This document shows positions 43,567 to 53,820 of a stretch of DNA of 64,000 nucleotides, one piece after another. Below the pieces are notes generated by a model. That model did no database searches. It was not told the DNA's origin and was given only the letters and a program-made list of their open reading frames with translations. Position numbers and translations under genes: made by a program. This DNA is from Saltatorellus ferox (GTDB lineage: Bacteria > Planctomycetota > UBA1135 > GCA-002686595): assembly GCA_007751475.1 (NCBI GenBank), contig CP036434.1:1178001-1242000 (forward strand). Direction: 5' to 3'. The first letter of the stretch is position 1; each line of letters begins with the position of its first letter.

Positions 43567-46179
43567 ATGTTGATCTTCACCGTACCTGCCGCCGTGACTT
43601 CCTCCCTGACGGCCTCCTTGCTCGGAACCGCCGTCTGCCTCCTCGGAGCGAGCGCGCCTCCCGCGGCGGCCTCGGCCTCCGTCCCTTCTCAGAGCGAGAC
43701 TTCGATCACCGAGGGCGAGCCGGGTCGCCTCGTCAATCAGGCATTCGATCATCTCGGGGAAGGCCGCTTCCAGGAGGCGGCCCGGGTCCTGGAGCGCGCG
43801 GGCGACGACGCGACAGCGCAGTACCTCCTCGGCTGCATGTATGAATTCGGCAGCCTGGGTCGTCCGGACCTGAGCGCCGCCGCCAAGCACCATGCGAAGG
43901 CCGCGAGGGCCCACTGCGTCGAAGCAGCGCAGGCCATGGTGAGGCTTTCCCGGGCTCTGTCCGCGGAGGAGGGGTCGGCGAAGGAGACCCAGCGCTGGCT
44001 CTACGAATCGTTCAAGCTCGGGGACGAGCGGTCCGCTCTGGCGCTGGCGGAGGCGATGGCCGAGTCCGGCGATGAAAGCTCGGCGCTCGCGTGGGCGCGG
44101 ATCGCGTCGGCGGCCAGCGTCGAGGGGGCGTCCGCGCTCCTGCAGCGGCTGGAGGAGCGCTTCCCGAAAGCGGTGAAGAGCGCGGGGTCGCGCCAGCGGC
44201 TGATCGAGGGCAAGCTCGAGCGGGATCGGCGCTCGATCGATGGCGTGGTTCAGATCCAGGTGCCGAGGGAGATGTTCCTGCCCGCCGGCGCATCCGAGGG
44301 TGTGGAAGGAGAGAACGAAGCCGTCGAGGGATCGGCAGCCTTCGAGGCGGCGGACGCGCTCTACCTGGTGGGAGACTACGCGGGGGCCCTGCGTGGATTC
44401 CTGCCGCTTGCCGAAGCGGGTGACGGCGCGGCGGCGTTCTACGTCGGGCGGATCCACGAGATGGGTTTTGCCGGGCCGAAGGACGCAGTCGCGGCAGAAC
44501 GCTGGTACCTCGTCTCCGCGGAGAAGGGCTTCGGCGTGGCGATGGAGAACCTCGGCCTCATGCTCCTCCAGGGACGCGGGCTCGCGAGCGATCCCGTGAA
44601 GGCGACGGATCTCCTCATGCTCGCGGCCTATGCCGGGAATCCTGGCGGTGCCACCAACGTGGGCTTCGCGTACCTCACGGGTCAGGGGCGAGCGAAGGAC
44701 ATGGTGGAGGGCTGGGCCTGGACATCGATTGCGGCCGACCTGGAGCAGGAGAACGCGGCGAACAACCTGCGCATCGGCGAAGGGGACATGACGGAGGCGC
44801 AGAAGGCCGAGGCGCGTCAGCGAAAGACGCAGCTGCTCGATGAGCTCCAGGGGAGATCAGCGCCTGCGCGGGCACTGCCGAAGCTTCCCCGAGCGGAGAG
44901 GAGCACGCGCGCATTCGACTCCGCAGACGAATCCGCGGAAGAGTCCGTGACGGAGTCCGTCGAGGAGTCGGTCGAGGAGTCCGTCGAGGAGTCTGGAGAA
45001 ACCCCTCCAGCGCCGTCGACCCAGGGCCCGCCGAAGGACGCCGTGAAGATGACGAAGACGACGCTCCGCGACGAACTCATGGGCCAGATGGAGTCCCACA
45101 CCTTGCTGCTGCCTGACGGCTGGGACCTCGCGGGCGGCGTCACCTGGAACCCGCTCAGCACCTGGGCGTACGTCAGCGTCGACGCGCGTGCGGCGGCTCC
45201 GGACGGGCGGCACGTCCAGTACCTCCCGAACGGATCCTTCACCTACTTCGAGGGAACGCAGTACCCCGGCGCGCCGACGCCGCCGGCGATCGGGCAGATG
45301 ACGGGCGGAAAGATGTTCATGCCGCCCGGACAAGGTCCGACGGACTTCCTCGCGAACACGCTCTTCCCTGCGTATCACCCGCAAGCGACAGGCTTCCAGA
45401 TCGTGTCGGTGGGTGAGGTCGAGGAGGTCGCGAAGCAGTACCGCCAGCTGTTCGCTCCGCTCATCCAGCAGGCGGAGCAGATGAACCGACAGGGCGGGTC
45501 GACCGGCATGCGTGCGAACGTTCGCGTGGGGGTTCCGATGATCCGCGTGCGCTATACCGAAGGCGGGCGCGCGTACGAGGAGCAGTTCACGTTCATGTAC
45601 TACATGATGAGCTTCGGCGGGGAGATGGGCATGGGGATGTCCATGTACACCTACGACTGGGCGGTCCATGACGTGCGGGGCCTGCGTGCGCCCGTGGGAG
45701 CGCTGGACGCGTCGATCGCCATGCTCCACACGGTGTCGAACTCGCTGACTCCGACGCGCGAGTGGAAGGCGATCGTGGACGAGATCCAGAAGCAGGTCAT
45801 TCGCAACCAGCAGGAGATCTCCAGGATGCAGCACCAGACGAACATGGAGAACCTGGCGGCGCTGCGCAAGCGCGGCGAGATCATGCGCAAGACGAACGCA
45901 GAGATCATGGAGTCGAACCAGAAGAGCTGGGAGGAGAGCCAGGCGAGCCAGAGCCGCCTCTCGCACGCCTGGAGCAACACGATCCTCGGGGTGGACGACT
46001 ACACGCTGCCGGACGGATCGATTCGGTCGCTGGACTCCAGCTACGACCACGTGTACACCACCGGCGGCGACTCGTTCTTCTTCACCAACGATGCGAATTT
46101 CAACCCGAACATAGGGTCGACGCAGGAGTGGCAGAAGATCGAGCCGATCACGCCGATGGGAGACGCGGCGAACCGCTGA
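43567..46179 (+). CDS. Sel1-repeat exported protein with large unknown C-terminal domain
   Basis: 870 aa. Signal peptide (SLLGTAVCLLGASAPPAAASA). TPR-like Sel1 repeats cover about 50-200 and again 260-410 (AAFYVGRIHEMGFAGPKDAVAAERWYLVSAEKG is one unit in outline). A Glu/Ser repeat linker (455-478) is followed by a C-terminal region of about 380 residues with a predicted beta part, a coiled-coil helix around 735-800 (Gln/Glu/Arg-rich) and the end TPMGDAANR. Sel1 proteins usually scaffold envelope or signalling complexes. The C-terminal domain is not recognised. Its stop directly abuts the stop of the convergent gene (TGATCA), leaving no room for a terminator. Confidence 0.75.
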   Translation: MLIFTVPAAVTSSLTASLLGTAVCLLGASAPPAAASASVPSQSETSITEGEPGRLVNQAFDHLGEGRFQEAARVLERAGDDATAQYLLGCMYEFGSLGRPDLSAAAKHHAKAARAHCVEAAQAMVRLSRALSAEEGSAKETQRWLYESFKLGDERSALALAEAMAESGDESSALAWARIASAASVEGASALLQRLEERFPKAVKSAGSRQRLIEGKLERDRRSIDGVVQIQVPREMFLPAGASEGVEGENEAVEGSAAFEAADALYLVGDYAGALRGFLPLAEAGDGAAAFYVGRIHEMGFAGPKDAVAAERWYLVSAEKGFGVAMENLGLMLLQGRGLASDPVKATDLLMLAAYAGNPGGATNVGFAYLTGQGRAKDMVEGWAWTSIAADLEQENAANNLRIGEGDMTEAQKAEARQRKTQLLDELQGRSAPARALPKLPRAERSTRAFDSADESAEESVTESVEESVEESVEESGETPPAPSTQGPPKDAVKMTKTTLRDELMGQMESHTLLLPDGWDLAGGVTWNPLSTWAYVSVDARAAAPDGRHVQYLPNGSFTYFEGTQYPGAPTPPAIGQMTGGKMFMPPGQGPTDFLANTLFPAYHPQATGFQIVSVGEVEEVAKQYRQLFAPLIQQAEQMNRQGGSTGMRANVRVGVPMIRVRYTEGGRAYEEQFTFMYYMMSFGGEMGMGMSMYTYDWAVHDVRGLRAPVGALDASIAMLHTVSNSLTPTREWKAIVDEIQKQVIRNQQEISRMQHQTNMENLAALRKRGEIMRKTNAEIMESNQKSWEESQASQSRLSHAWSNTILGVDDYTLPDGSIRSLDSSYDHVYTTGGDSFFFTNDANFNPNIGSTQEWQKIEPITPMGDAANR
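44929..45000 (+). repeat. six 12-bp tandem repeats encoding an ESVE linker
   Basis: Units of the type GAGTCCGTCGAG start at 44929, 44941, 44953, 44965, 44977 and 44989. The first, second and last are diverged. They encode acidic Glu-Ser-Val-Glu repeats linking the Sel1 part to the C-terminal domain. Confidence 0.85.
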
Positions 46180-48672
46180 TCACTCGACCCAGTACTGGAC
46201 CACTTCGTAGTCCTGGCCGGTCGTCGGGTCGGTCCGGACGTAGGTGAAGAGGCCGAAGGAGTAGCCGGCGGAGGCGTGGTTCGCCGCGTCGATGGCGCCC
46301 ACGGACGCTCCGTAGGTGGTTTCGCTGCCGCTCGTCACCACGACGGTGTTCGTCACGGAGGCGCCGAAGCTCACGCCAGCGAGGACCGCTCCGCTCGTCG
46401 TCTCCAGGTCCACGGAGAAGCCCTTCTCCAGCGCGCCGCCCTGGCCCCAGGCCTCGCCGACCTGGAGGGTGAGACTCGTGGACCCGGCGCCGATGCCGAC
46501 GGCCTGGGGGCCGAACTGAAGGCCGCCGTAGGTGCTGATGAGCGAGTTCTTCATCGCGCGCGTCGGGTAGCTCGAGGGATCACCGATGGTGTGGGTCAGG
46601 ATCTGGTCCGTGATGAGGAGGCTGCCCGGCTGGACGGCTGCGTTGTACGCAGCGCGGTCGGCCTGGAGGGTGATCGGATCGCGGGGGAGGTTGACCACGA
46701 CCTGTTCACCGACGAGCGCGGGATCAGGGTGGGACTGGACCGTGTAGGTGTAGCGGTCGATCGGAATCGTGGTGAAGATCACGGTGTCCTCTGCGACACC
46801 CGTTCGGTAGAGCACGGTGCGCTCTTCGCGGTAGGAGCTGTTGGTGATCTTGGTGGCTTCGGCGAAGGCGCTGGCGGTGAGTTCGAATCCGGACTGACTG
46901 ATGCCGCCGTCGAGGCTGATGCCGACGGTGGCGCTGGCCTTCACGGACACGGCGCGCTCCGTTTCCGACGAGCTGGAGGTCGTGTTGCCGAAGATCGTGT
47001 AGCACTCGGCGAGGTTCTGGCCGATCCCCTCGCGGCACGGGGCGGCCGCGAGGACGGCGAGAACGATCGGCTCGGAGAAGACGTACTCGTAGGCACCGTC
47101 GGAGTAGCTGAGGACCGGGCTGTCCAGGTCGACGTTGACGGGGAGAAGGATGGGGAAGACGCAGTTCTGGGAGTTGGCGAAGGCGGTGGTGACGGTGCGC
47201 TTCTCGAGCATCGTGGCGTCGGGCGCGGAACGGCCCCAGACGACCAGTTCATTGCCGTCCTGGCGGTAGACCGCGATGTCGTCTCGGTCGTCGCCCGTGA
47301 ACTCGCCCGTGACCATCGAGCTGGTTCCCTGGGTGAAGGCACCGAAGTCGTTCTGGCTCCAGACGACGTCGTCGGGGAGCTGGTAGTCCGGGTCCATGGT
47401 CCACGGCGCGCTGCTGGCGAAGTCGTCGAAGACGAACTGGTTGATGTGGAACTCGTCGAAGCCGTCGCCGTCCACGTCCAGGGCGTTGGCGTGAAGGACG
47501 CGCACGCGGGGCTTCATGGGGCTGGCGCAGCTGCTGAAGCGACTCGTGAAGTATTGATGTCCGAGGGACGCGCCGCCGGAGAAGCTATCCTCGAAGGCCA
47601 TGAAGAAGTATCCGTCGCTGTCGCAGCTGCTGTTGAAATCGGTGCGCGTGGCGATGACGAGTTCGCAGCGGTCGTCGCCGTCGAAGTCGACCAGGAGCGG
47701 TGTGGATTGCAGTCCAGTGCGGGGGAACCCGCCCTGGTCGTTGCCGTTGGCGCTCTGCAGCGCTCGGAGCGTGGCGAAGCCGGCGCTGGCGTCGTCGATC
47801 AAGGTGAAGCGGCTAGCGCCGTCGGGGCCGTTGGTGGTACCGAAGCTCTCGTTGATGACGACGGCGATCTCATCCTGGCGATCCATGTCGACGTTGCCGG
47901 CGGAGAGCTCGATGGTGATCGTCGGGCTGGGGACCGTGCTGGTGAAGCTCAGGCGATTCCCGATCTCGGTGAAGCCAGTCGTCGTGGTCTGGAGGAACAT
48001 GACGCGGGCGTCGATGTCGTTGGCGGTGTAGCCGATGACGAGGTCGTCGCGCCGGTCGCCGTCGAGGCGCGCCGCCTGCATCGTGAGGTCCTCGATGCCA
48101 GGTTCGAAGCCGACCTGAAAGTCGGTCTCGGCAAAGCCTTCCATCTCGTCCTGGATGACCCGCACCCGGATCTCACCACCGTTGAGGTAGGCGACGACGA
48201 TTTCTTCTAGTCCGTCGGCGTCGATATCGGCCGCCGCGACCGCTCGCTCGTCGCGGAAGTTGAAGCTGCCGGTGTTGCTGGGACCGCTGATCCAGCTCTC
48301 GTTGGATGCCGAAAGCGAGTAGAGCACCTCCTCCGCGGCGTTCCCCTGGTCGTCGGTCAGGTCGAGGAGCGTGAAGCGCTCGGTGCTCGATGCGACGGTG
48401 GCCCCGAGAACGAGAAGCTCGGAGGTCTTGGCGATCTCCCAGGTGTCACCGAACGGGGCGTAGTCGTCGGTGAGGTCGGTGCCGTCGATGCCCTGGCGGG
48501 CGGAGGAGGAGGTGGAGACGCCGAGTTCCTGGAGGGTCTTGGTGAGGCCGGAGGCGCCAGGCCCGCCGCCAGTCCCGCCTCCTCCGCCGCCGCTACATCC
48601 GGCGAGAAGAACGGTCGGGACGGCGATCAGGGAAAAGACGGCAAGGTGGGATCGATAAGAAACTGGCTGCAT
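46180..48672 (-). CDS. FG-GAP/VCBS-repeat lipoprotein
   Basis: 830 aa from ATG 48672. Lipobox LLAGC at about 22-26, then a poly-Gly linker. About 450 residues of FG-GAP-like beta-propeller repeats with Asp-rich calcium loops follow (DIDADGLEEIVVAY, DFDGDDRCELVIAT, DVDGDGFDEFHIN). The C-terminal third changes character to Ser/Thr/Gly-rich alternating strands (VKASATVGISLDGG, SGAVLAGVSFGASVTNT) and ends VQYWVE. FG-GAP propellers commonly mediate binding at the cell surface. The C-terminal part is not recognised. The opening upstream to 48882 is rejected because it overlaps the palindromes and the divergent gene. Confidence 0.78.
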   Translation of the reverse strand: MQPVSYRSHLAVFSLIAVPTVLLAGCSGGGGGGTGGGPGASGLTKTLQELGVSTSSSARQGIDGTDLTDDYAPFGDTWEIAKTSELLVLGATVASSTERFTLLDLTDDQGNAAEEVLYSLSASNESWISGPSNTGSFNFRDERAVAAADIDADGLEEIVVAYLNGGEIRVRVIQDEMEGFAETDFQVGFEPGIEDLTMQAARLDGDRRDDLVIGYTANDIDARVMFLQTTTTGFTEIGNRLSFTSTVPSPTITIELSAGNVDMDRQDEIAVVINESFGTTNGPDGASRFTLIDDASAGFATLRALQSANGNDQGGFPRTGLQSTPLLVDFDGDDRCELVIATRTDFNSSCDSDGYFFMAFEDSFSGGASLGHQYFTSRFSSCASPMKPRVRVLHANALDVDGDGFDEFHINQFVFDDFASSAPWTMDPDYQLPDDVVWSQNDFGAFTQGTSSMVTGEFTGDDRDDIAVYRQDGNELVVWGRSAPDATMLEKRTVTTAFANSQNCVFPILLPVNVDLDSPVLSYSDGAYEYVFSEPIVLAVLAAAPCREGIGQNLAECYTIFGNTTSSSSETERAVSVKASATVGISLDGGISQSGFELTASAFAEATKITNSSYREERTVLYRTGVAEDTVIFTTIPIDRYTYTVQSHPDPALVGEQVVVNLPRDPITLQADRAAYNAAVQPGSLLITDQILTHTIGDPSSYPTRAMKNSLISTYGGLQFGPQAVGIGAGSTSLTLQVGEAWGQGGALEKGFSVDLETTSGAVLAGVSFGASVTNTVVVTSGSETTYGASVGAIDAANHASAGYSFGLFTYVRTDPTTGQDYEVVQYWVE

Positions 48673-48692
48673 GGAATCGGTGCTCGGGGATG

Positions 48693-48726
48693 GGTCACAT
48701 CGGATGTGACCGCCCCTGCGCAGGGG
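48693..48726. promoter_or_regulatory. two adjacent palindromes in a divergent promoter region
   Basis: GGTCACAT-CGG-ATGTGACC (48693-48711) and CCCCTGCGCAGGGG (48713-48726) are both perfect. They lie 21-54 bp upstream of the FG-GAP lipoprotein start and about 110 bp before the divergent gene at 48833. They could be operators, or a stem-loop in the 5' leader. Confidence 0.5.
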
Positions 48727-48832
48727 CCACGTGGCGTCCGCAGTGGTTTTTCGGAGTTTCGCCTGCGCCGCGCCCGATAGGATGGCGCGACTCCTTTCCG
48801 CCCGGCCCGCGACTCCTCCGCCGCTCCAGCCC

Positions 48833-49489
48833 ATGGACGATCCGCTTCCGAAGAAAAAGTCCGGCGCCGCCTCGTGCCTCATTTTTGGCTGCGTGGGCCT
48901 GCTGCTGCTCGGAGCCTTGATGGGGGGCGGAGGCTACTTCGTCCTGAAGAAGGGCATGAGCGCCGCCGCAGATGACATCTATGCACGGGTCAGCGCGGAC
49001 ACGGCGACGATGGACCTTGACCCGGCCGAGAGGAAAGAGGCGGACGAGCTCCTCCTGCGGCTGCGTGACGGCGTGAAGTCCGGGGAGATCGGGATCATGG
49101 ACGCAGGCAAGCTGGTGAAGGCGCTGGAGGATTCGGACCTCCTGGCCTACGGCGGCCTCCTCACCGCCAAGACTCTCATCCAGTCGAACGGCGAGCTTTC
49201 GCCCGAGGAGAAAGCCGACGGCGTGCTGCAGATGTCGCGTTTTGCGGACGGCATGTCGAGGCACCTCTTCACCCAGGCCGACTACGACGACTTGCTGGGT
49301 GCGATCGGTGAGGTGGGTGACCGGGGATCTGTCAAGATCGACGACGAGCCGACCGCTGACGAGATCCGGGACATGATCGCTCGCGCGAAGGCCAAGGCAG
49401 ACGAGGCGGATCTCGGTCAGGAGGGGCTTCAGATCGACTTCCTGGGCGAACTGCAGAGGCTGGTCGACGAGGTGCTGGGCCCGCGCTGA
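48833..49489 (+). CDS. small single-pass membrane protein, unknown function
   Basis: 218 aa. A basic cytoplasmic start (PLPKKKSGAAS), one Gly/Leu-rich membrane helix (about 15-40) and a soluble, mostly helical, acidic domain with no Cys beyond the helix follow. The family is not recognised. It is divergent from the FG-GAP lipoprotein, and the palindromes between them may regulate both. Confidence 0.7.
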   Translation: MDDPLPKKKSGAASCLIFGCVGLLLLGALMGGGGYFVLKKGMSAAADDIYARVSADTATMDLDPAERKEADELLLRLRDGVKSGEIGIMDAGKLVKALEDSDLLAYGGLLTAKTLIQSNGELSPEEKADGVLQMSRFADGMSRHLFTQADYDDLLGAIGEVGDRGSVKIDDEPTADEIRDMIARAKAKADEADLGQEGLQIDFLGELQRLVDEVLGPR

Positions 49490-49511
49490 CGGGCCCGCCT
49501 CCGGGTGACGC

Positions 49512-50084
49512 CTACTTCTGCTCAGCGGCGTTCCGTAGCCGTGCGAGCTGCGCACCGTGTCGGCGCGCGTGAAGCTCGATGACGGCGAGGAAGTGGTAGA
49601 GGTGCAGACGGTCGTCCTCGGCGCCCGCGTCCCCGACGACGGACATGCGGATCCGGTGGAGCGTGCCTTCCCCCGAAGGCTGCCGGTCGAGCCAGGCGTG
49701 GGCGAACGCGAGGTCCGCGCCGAGCCGTCGGGCGATCTCTGCGAGGTCGAGCTCCCCGGTCGGCGTCATGTGCTCCGGGTGCGGCCAGGAATGCTCACGG
49801 GCGGCAATCGCTTCGAGATGGTCGAACTCCGGCGGATCCGTTGGCCACGCATTGCCCCTTTCAGCACGCATGGCAGCCTTGTCGCCGATCTTCTGGACGA
49901 GGCGCAGGAGGAAGTGATCCGTCAGCGCGACGTGCTCCAGCACCTCAGCCCCGGTCCAGCCCGCGGGCTCGGGCCGCGCCGCCAGCCACGGAGCGCCGGA
50001 GCGGGCGAGCTCGATGAGAGGCTGATACGTCGCCGATAGACGCTCGCGGAGCGCGGTGATGGTCGTCGGCCAGTCGTGGGCCAT
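49512..50084 (-). CDS. DinB-family four-helix-bundle protein
   Basis: 190 aa from ATG 50084 (ATG 50099 is equally possible). The three metal-ligand histidines typical of DinB/DUF664-like folds are seen in VLEHVALTDHFL and in the last helix VIELHARRHGAQLARL. Such proteins are often thiol-dependent metalloenzymes or stress proteins; the substrate is unknown. It follows the lipoprotein gene at 50161 on the same strand and may be cotranscribed. Confidence 0.75.
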   Translation of the reverse strand: MAHDWPTTITALRERLSATYQPLIELARSGAPWLAARPEPAGWTGAEVLEHVALTDHFLLRLVQKIGDKAAMRAERGNAWPTDPPEFDHLEAIAAREHSWPHPEHMTPTGELDLAEIARRLGADLAFAHAWLDRQPSGEGTLHRIRMSVVGDAGAEDDRLHLYHFLAVIELHARRHGAQLARLRNAAEQK

Positions 50085-50160
50085 TCGTGGGGGGAGCATG
50101 ATCGAGGGCAGCTCTTCCGAGCGGGGTGAGGGACGACCGGGGATGGTACCCGCACCCAAC

Positions 50161-50724
50161 TCAATCGTCCGAGGAGCCCGGAGCCTCGAGCTGCTCCCGA
50201 AGCTCGAGAAGGATGTTGCTGGAGCTGTAGCTGCGCAGTTCCTCGGACTTCAGGAGAAGGAACCCGGTGCCGGATCGGGTCTTTCCATCGATCGTGAGCT
50301 CGTTGTTCCCAGCGCTCTGGTCGTCGACCACGTGCCGCTCCGAGCCGCGCGTGGCTACCAGCTGCAGGTAGGGAGCGCGCTTCGGACCTTCTTGCCCCTT
50401 GTTGACCGACAGCGTCCACCCGCTCACGTCCTCGAAGGTGAACTCGGTGAAGTTCGGGAAGCGCACGGCCAGGGGGCCCTTGGCGGGCAGAGTCCCCGGC
50501 TCGAGGTCTCCGAACCGCGGAACCTTGTCTCCCACGATGTCGGTGATCTGTTCCGACGTGAGCGGCTTCCCAAGGCTCCATTCGCCTGTCAGTACAGCCG
50601 AGGAGCTCGCGGAATCAGCGGTCTCCTCTCTGGCCTCGTTGTCCTGCGAACAGGAGATGCCCGAGAGGCAAAGGACGATCGAAAGGGGGATAGGTACGAG
50701 CAGCTGAATCCATGGCGTTCTCAT
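50161..50724 (-). CDS. putative lipoprotein, unknown function
   Basis: 187 aa from ATG 50724. Signal peptide with a lipobox-like LSGISCSQDNE, then an acidic Ser-rich linker. A compact domain (about 50-165) with GEWSLGKPLTSEQITDIVGD and a beta-rich half follows. No recognisable family. Six extra codons upstream (ATG 50742) are possible. Confidence 0.7.
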   Translation of the reverse strand: MRTPWIQLLVPIPLSIVLCLSGISCSQDNEAREETADSASSSAVLTGEWSLGKPLTSEQITDIVGDKVPRFGDLEPGTLPAKGPLAVRFPNFTEFTFEDVSGWTLSVNKGQEGPKRAPYLQLVATRGSERHVVDDQSAGNNELTIDGKTRSGTGFLLLKSEELRSYSSSNILLELREQLEAPGSSDD

Positions 50725-50969
50725 GGAGATAGTTTCGTCCATCGTCGCCTATCAACCAAGACACCCTGTTTGATCGCGTCGCTTCGCGCGGGTGAGCGAT
50801 GCGCCAGTCGGCGATCCAAGCCTGTTCCCAACCTACCGGTCGGACCTTCCCCATCTCAAGCGATCCTGTACTCGTCGAGAGGCGATGCGAGGGGCTGTCT
50901 CTCCGCCGGAAACGTTGCGGATTTGGGTCGGGTACGGTACCGCCAGAAGATCGCGCCGCGCTGACACAA

Positions 50970-51007
50970 GAGAAGCCGCGCCTGGACGGATCCCGGTGCG
51001 GCTTCTC
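50970..51007 (-). terminator. terminator of the groESL operon
   Basis: Perfect 10-bp arms GAGAAGCCGC (50970-50979) and GCGGCTTCTC (50998-51007) around an 18-nt loop, beginning 20 nt after the groEL stop. Read on the minus strand it is followed by TTGTGT. Confidence 0.7.
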
Positions 51008-51026
51008 ATTTGGCACTCAGAGCGCT

Positions 51027-52646
<1,620 letters not shown>

Positions 52647-52691
52647 GGATATGCGTGTGGGTACGAAGGGAGGGAGAGAGGGGCGGCTCGA

Positions 52692-53003
52692 TCAGCCAAC
52701 GATCGCGAGGATGTCGTCCTCACGCATGATGAGGTAGTCCTCGCCGTCGTACTTGACTTCCGTGCCAGCGTACGAGGTGAAGAGGACGCGATCGCCCTTG
52801 GCGACGGTGAACGTCGAGCGCTCGCCGTTCTCGAGGGTCTTGCCCTCACCCATGGCGACGATCAGGCCTTCCTTGGGCTTCTCCTTGGCGCTCTCGGGGA
52901 GGAGGATGCCGCCGGCGGTCTTCTCTTCAGCCTCAACGCGCTGAATGAGGACGCGGTCACCGAGGGGGCGGATGGCAACGTTCTTCTTGGTCTTGGTGGC
53001 CAT
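52692..53003 (-). CDS. groS: co-chaperonin GroES
   Basis: 103 aa, normal length. It caps the GroEL chamber; the mobile loop ([21 protein letters not shown]) and roof segment ([20 protein letters not shown]) are intact. The N-terminus (ATKTKKNVA) is slightly extended and basic. No CIRCE (TTAGCACTC-N9-GAGTGCTAA) is present in the 100 bp upstream, so HrcA control is unlikely at this locus. Confidence 0.97.
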   Translation of the reverse strand: MATKTKKNVAIRPLGDRVLIQRVEAEEKTAGGILLPESAKEKPKEGLIVAMGEGKTLENGERSTFTVAKGDRVLFTSYAGTEVKYDGEDYLIMREDDILAIVG

Positions 53004-53103
53004 GTCTTTTGGGCGGGCGCTAAGAACGCGCCCTTTGGATAGCAGTGAAGAGAAAAGTAAGTGGGTCAGTCGATGAGAGTGGGGAGCTTGCCTGGCCTGA
53101 AAA

Positions 53104-53535
53104 TCAGCCAGCCGCGCCCCAGTGAAGTTTCAGAACACGCTGAATCTCCTCGCGGAGCATCAGCGGCTTGACCGGTTTGCGCAGGAAGGCGCTGGCGCCC
53201 TCGCGCAGGGCCCAGGACTCGACGCCCTGGGACGCCTCCCCGGACCAGAGGATGCACGGGAGTTCGGGTCGGCTTCCGCGGAGGAGCGAGAAGAGCGCCA
53301 GCCCTCCATCGATCCCGTCCAGGCTCACGGGGGCGGCATCCATGGGCGGCGGCATGTGCACGTCGACGAGCGCGAGGTGCAGGGGCCTCCCCAGCTCGAG
53401 TGACCGGCGCACGAGGCAGATCGCCTCTTCGCCGTCACCCGCCAGCATGACCTCGAGTCCAGAGGCACCGAGGAACTCGGCGGCTCCGTGGCGCACGTCG
53501 GCGTCGTCGTCTGCGATGAGGATGCGATGTTCCAT
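53104..53535 (-). CDS. single-domain response regulator
   Basis: 143 aa, CheY-like receiver only. The acidic pair is in [12 protein letters not shown], and the phospho-acceptor Asp is in [10 protein letters not shown], followed by an unusual Pro/Ala-rich insertion (about 15 residues) before the next helix. The Ser/Thr switch is in CILWSGE and the conserved Lys in FLRKPVKP. Without an output domain it probably acts by protein contact or in a phosphorelay, possibly with the hybrid kinase at 3821-5875 (inference). ATG 53535 is chosen; the longer frame is Pro/Gly-rich and covers a sigma-54 promoter match. Confidence 0.88.
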   Translation of the reverse strand: MEHRILIADDDADVRHGAAEFLGASGLEVMLAGDGEEAICLVRRSLELGRPLHLALVDVHMPPPMDAAPVSLDGIDGGLALFSLLRGSRPELPCILWSGEASQGVESWALREGASAFLRKPVKPLMLREEIQRVLKLHWGAAG

Positions 53536-53573
53536 GGGATGGGGCAGGGTGGGGTGCCCCGCGGGCTCCCTGA

Positions 53574-53589
53574 AGCAAACTGCGTGCCG
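53574..53589 (-). promoter_or_regulatory. near-consensus sigma-54 promoter of the response regulator
   Basis: The minus strand reads CGGCACGCAGTTTGCT. It matches TGGCACGnnnnTTGCW at every defined base except the first. A start site would fall near 53563, about 28 nt before the ATG at 53535. This is the best sigma-54 match in the window. Confidence 0.65.
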
Positions 53590-53820
53590 GAACAGCACGG
53601 GCAGGCCCCACGCGCCCGCAGACCTCGCCTCGAAGACCCCTCCTGCGCCCGCTTTCGTCCCCCCTGGCGTCCCTGGGGCAGGCCACGGGCCCGATCTGGC
53701 GATGGGACCGGCTCCTGCCGACGTGACGGGCCTGGGCCTGGGCTTCGCTTCCGCTGCCAACCTGGCAGCGGCGATTCAAGGAAGTTCGGCGACTGTCAAA
53801 GTGGCGGCGTCAGCCCCCGC

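Noticed and set aside
53004-53103. CIRCE element upstream of groES
   Set aside because: No TTAGCACTC/GAGTGCTAA arms; only a weak GC-rich hairpin (GGGCG...CGCCC) is present.
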